Of a DNA stretch of 34,040 nt, positions 33,050-34,040 are shown piece by piece. The notes beneath the pieces are model-generated. The model ran no database searches. It had not been told where the DNA came from and was given only the letters and a program-made list of their open reading frames with translations. The position numbers were made by a program, and so were the translations under genes. The DNA is from Clostridia bacterium (lineage in GTDB: Bacteria > Bacillota > Clostridia > Christensenellales > CAG-138), in assembly GCA_017514685.1 (NCBI GenBank), contig JAFWJN010000029.1, positions 1 to 34,040 on the forward strand, read 5' to 3'. The stretch's first letter is position 1. The number at the start of each line of letters is the position of its first letter.

Positions 33050-33237
33050 TGCCCGTCTGCCGCATCGATCGGGCAGTCCAGCGTAAAGCGCGACCCTTCC
33101 TCTCCGAAGGTCCCGATGGGGCGAAAGCCACATTTTTCGAGGACTATCTGAGACGCGGCGTTTCCGGCGTCCGTTTCCGCTTCCAGTGACCTTACATCCG
33201 GGTGCAGAAAAGCCCATCGGCAGGCCGCCTCATATAA
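33050..33237 (-). pseudogene. 5'-truncated GNAT remnant
   Basis: In a different frame from the fusion gene, the minus strand encodes a GNAT C-terminal end: AACRWAFLHPDVRSLEAE, TDAGNAASQIVLEKCGF and RPIGTFGEEGSRF. A stop closes the frame upstream at about 33237 and there is no start codon, so the N-terminal half and acetyl-CoA loop are missing. The frame runs on into the start of the fusion gene without an early stop. Confidence 0.7.
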
Positions 33238-33247
33238 TTATGATAAT

Positions 33248-33276
33248 ATTATACCATACAAGGTGGAATAAGACAA
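33248..33276 (-). promoter_or_regulatory. Promoter upstream of the GNAT remnant and fusion gene
   Basis: TTGTCT (33276–33271) and TATAAT (33253–33248) are 17 bases apart on the minus strand, with a TG extension before the -10 box. The transcript would begin near 33241 and have a leader of about 210 nt made largely of the GNAT remnant. Confidence 0.65.
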
Positions 33277-33280
33277 CCTT

Positions 33281-33333
33281 TCGGAGCAATTCCTCCCCCG
33301 CCTATAGAGGCGGGAGAATCCTTGCTGGCTTTT
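33281..33333 (+). mobile_element. Candidate solo right end of an IS200/IS605-type element
   Basis: The sequence TCGGAGCAATTCCTCCCCCG is followed by a hairpin (CTCCC and GCCT pairing with AGGC and GGGAG, 33292–33315, two-base bulge) and then AATCCTTGCTGG. This arrangement resembles the hairpin right ends of IS605/IS1341 elements that encode TnpB. No tnpA or tnpB reading frame is present. It could instead be a hairpin ending the GyrI-like gene, but no T-tract follows on the minus strand. Confidence 0.4.
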
Positions 33334-33344
33334 AGTTGAATTTC

Positions 33345-33815
33345 TCACTCCACTGGAAAAAACAATTTGTTCTGCCCGGTTGCCGGTTCTGTAAAATCAC
33401 ATACCGCACCTGCAAGCTTCATCCCAAGTTCTGGTATAAGGCTCTTAATCACGTAATCAAATATCTTGCCATAGTTTTCCGGCTGAACCTCTGTCACAAG
33501 ATATTTTCTGGCTGGCCTAACCCACTTTACCCATCCATCCGGAATCGGCGCATCCTCATATACTTCAACGCCTGCCAAATACAAGCCCCTGGAGAAACCG
33601 TCCGTCCACGGCATAAAAGACAGCGTTTCATCGCTCATGGCTCCCCAAAAACCAACAAAAGAACCATCAGCGTTTTTCATTCCAAGATCCTCAATATCAC
33701 TGAAATTGGAATTGGCTTGATGCCACAAATCATGCACTACATTCTTTTCTTTCGTGCATAAGCCTTCCTTGCCAATAATAGCTATTATTGGCAAGTCAAT
33801 AATCTCGTATTTCAC
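33345..33815 (-). CDS. GyrI-like effector-binding domain protein
   Basis: The 156-residue protein matches the effector-binding (AraC E-bind/GyrI-like) domain in stand-alone form. It has the opening YEIIDLPIIAIIGKEG, an FVGFWGAMSDE stretch, LYLAGVEV, IPDGWVKWVRPARKYLVTEV and the end CDFTEPATGQNKLFFPVE. Such proteins bind small molecules, and stand-alone versions often act in drug or toxin tolerance. Translation starts at GTG 33815, seven bases after GGAGG. It differs from the GyrI-like gene at 30948, which is longer and of another subgroup. The next gene upstream, partly outside the window, is a histidine phosphatase. Confidence 0.85.
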   Translation of the reverse strand: MKYEIIDLPIIAIIGKEGLCTKEKNVVHDLWHQANSNFSDIEDLGMKNADGSFVGFWGAMSDETLSFMPWTDGFSRGLYLAGVEVYEDAPIPDGWVKWVRPARKYLVTEVQPENYGKIFDYVIKSLIPELGMKLAGAVCDFTEPATGQNKLFFPVE

Positions 33816-33895
33816 CTTTTCTCCTCCTGCATAATTCAGTTCTTGTCCCCACAAATGGGAATTTATCGTACAAATGACATGTCACTGATTCGCTT

Positions 33896-34040
33896 TATTA
33901 TTCTTTTCCCATCATCCCGCACAATCATCTGGGATACCCCGCCGGCAAAGCCAAACATTTCATATGCGTTCAGTGACTCGACTTCAAGGCCAAGGAACAT
34001 TGAATTGAAAACGCTCAGCAGATCGCCATGGGAAACGATA
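33896..34040 (-). CDS. C-terminal end of a histidine phosphatase family protein (partial)
   Basis: A frame entering from the right edge reads IVSHGDLLSVFNSMFLGLEV, then ESLNAYEMFGFAGGVSQMIV, and stops near 33896. The VSHGD block is the second conserved histidine motif of the histidine phosphatase (phosphoglycerate mutase-like) superfamily. The N-terminal RHG motif and most of the protein lie beyond the window. The exact stop is the least certain part. Confidence 0.6.

Noticed and set aside
13558-34040. Integron-like gene cassette array
   Set aside because: No repeated attC-like elements separate the genes, several genes overlap, and no integrase is present.
1-34040. tRNA, rRNA, CRISPR array or prophage genes
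   Set aside because: No cloverleaf, ribosomal RNA stretch, regularly spaced repeat or phage structural gene was seen.

Overview
The window comes from a low- to mid-GC member of the Bacillota (Firmicutes). The signs are near-consensus TTGACA/TATAAT promoters, strong GGAGG ribosome sites with some GTG and TTG starts, the yabM–mazG–hup and ddl–murF gene pairs, and a one-step meso-diaminopimelate dehydrogenase. An anaerobic, gut-type lineage such as Erysipelotrichia or Clostridia would fit, but the sequence does not fix this. No rRNA, tRNA, CRISPR array or intact transposase was found.

Region 1 (1–10,540) is core housekeeping. On the minus strand a MOP-superfamily lipid flippase (yabM/spoVB-like), a YabN-type MazG and the histone-like protein HU run leftward to a strong terminator. 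Divergent from them, ddl and murF make and attach the D-Ala-D-Ala end of the peptidoglycan precursor, and end at a bidirectional terminator. Facing them is a leftward deoB–punA–PAP2 unit for nucleoside salvage and lipid-phosphate hydrolysis. Diaminopimelate dehydrogenase stands alone on the plus strand with its own promoter and terminator.

Region 2 (10,521–13,461) looks like one leftward operon behind a perfect TTGACA-17-TATAAT promoter: DUF2975 membrane protein, YozG-like Cro/C1 regulator, AlkD-like DNA glycosylase, PAP2 phosphatase and a class-I glutamine-amidotransferase-like hydrolase. Its terminator hairpin contains the last stop codon.

Region 3 (13,558–34,040) is an accessory stretch of about 20 kb with every gene on the minus strand. 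Most are small stand-alone enzymes of the kind used for detoxification or small-molecule modification: several GNATs (one AAC(6')-like), a CAT-fold acetyltransferase, an APH-type phosphotransferase, alpha/beta hydrolases, an SDR, a methyltransferase, S66 and S51 serine peptidases, a secreted GH3 glycosidase, two radical-SAM proteins (one SPL-like), an HTH–desulfoferrodoxin fusion and two stand-alone GyrI-like proteins. Several neighbours overlap or nearly touch, so many are co-transcribed.

The most unusual part is 30.7–33.4 kb. There a kinase-like domain is fused directly to two GNAT domains, inside a patch visibly richer in G+C. It is flanked by a truncated AraC remnant, a beheaded GNAT remnant and a hairpin resembling an IS200/IS605 right end. 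Taken together this looks like a site of repeated gene gain, fusion and decay.
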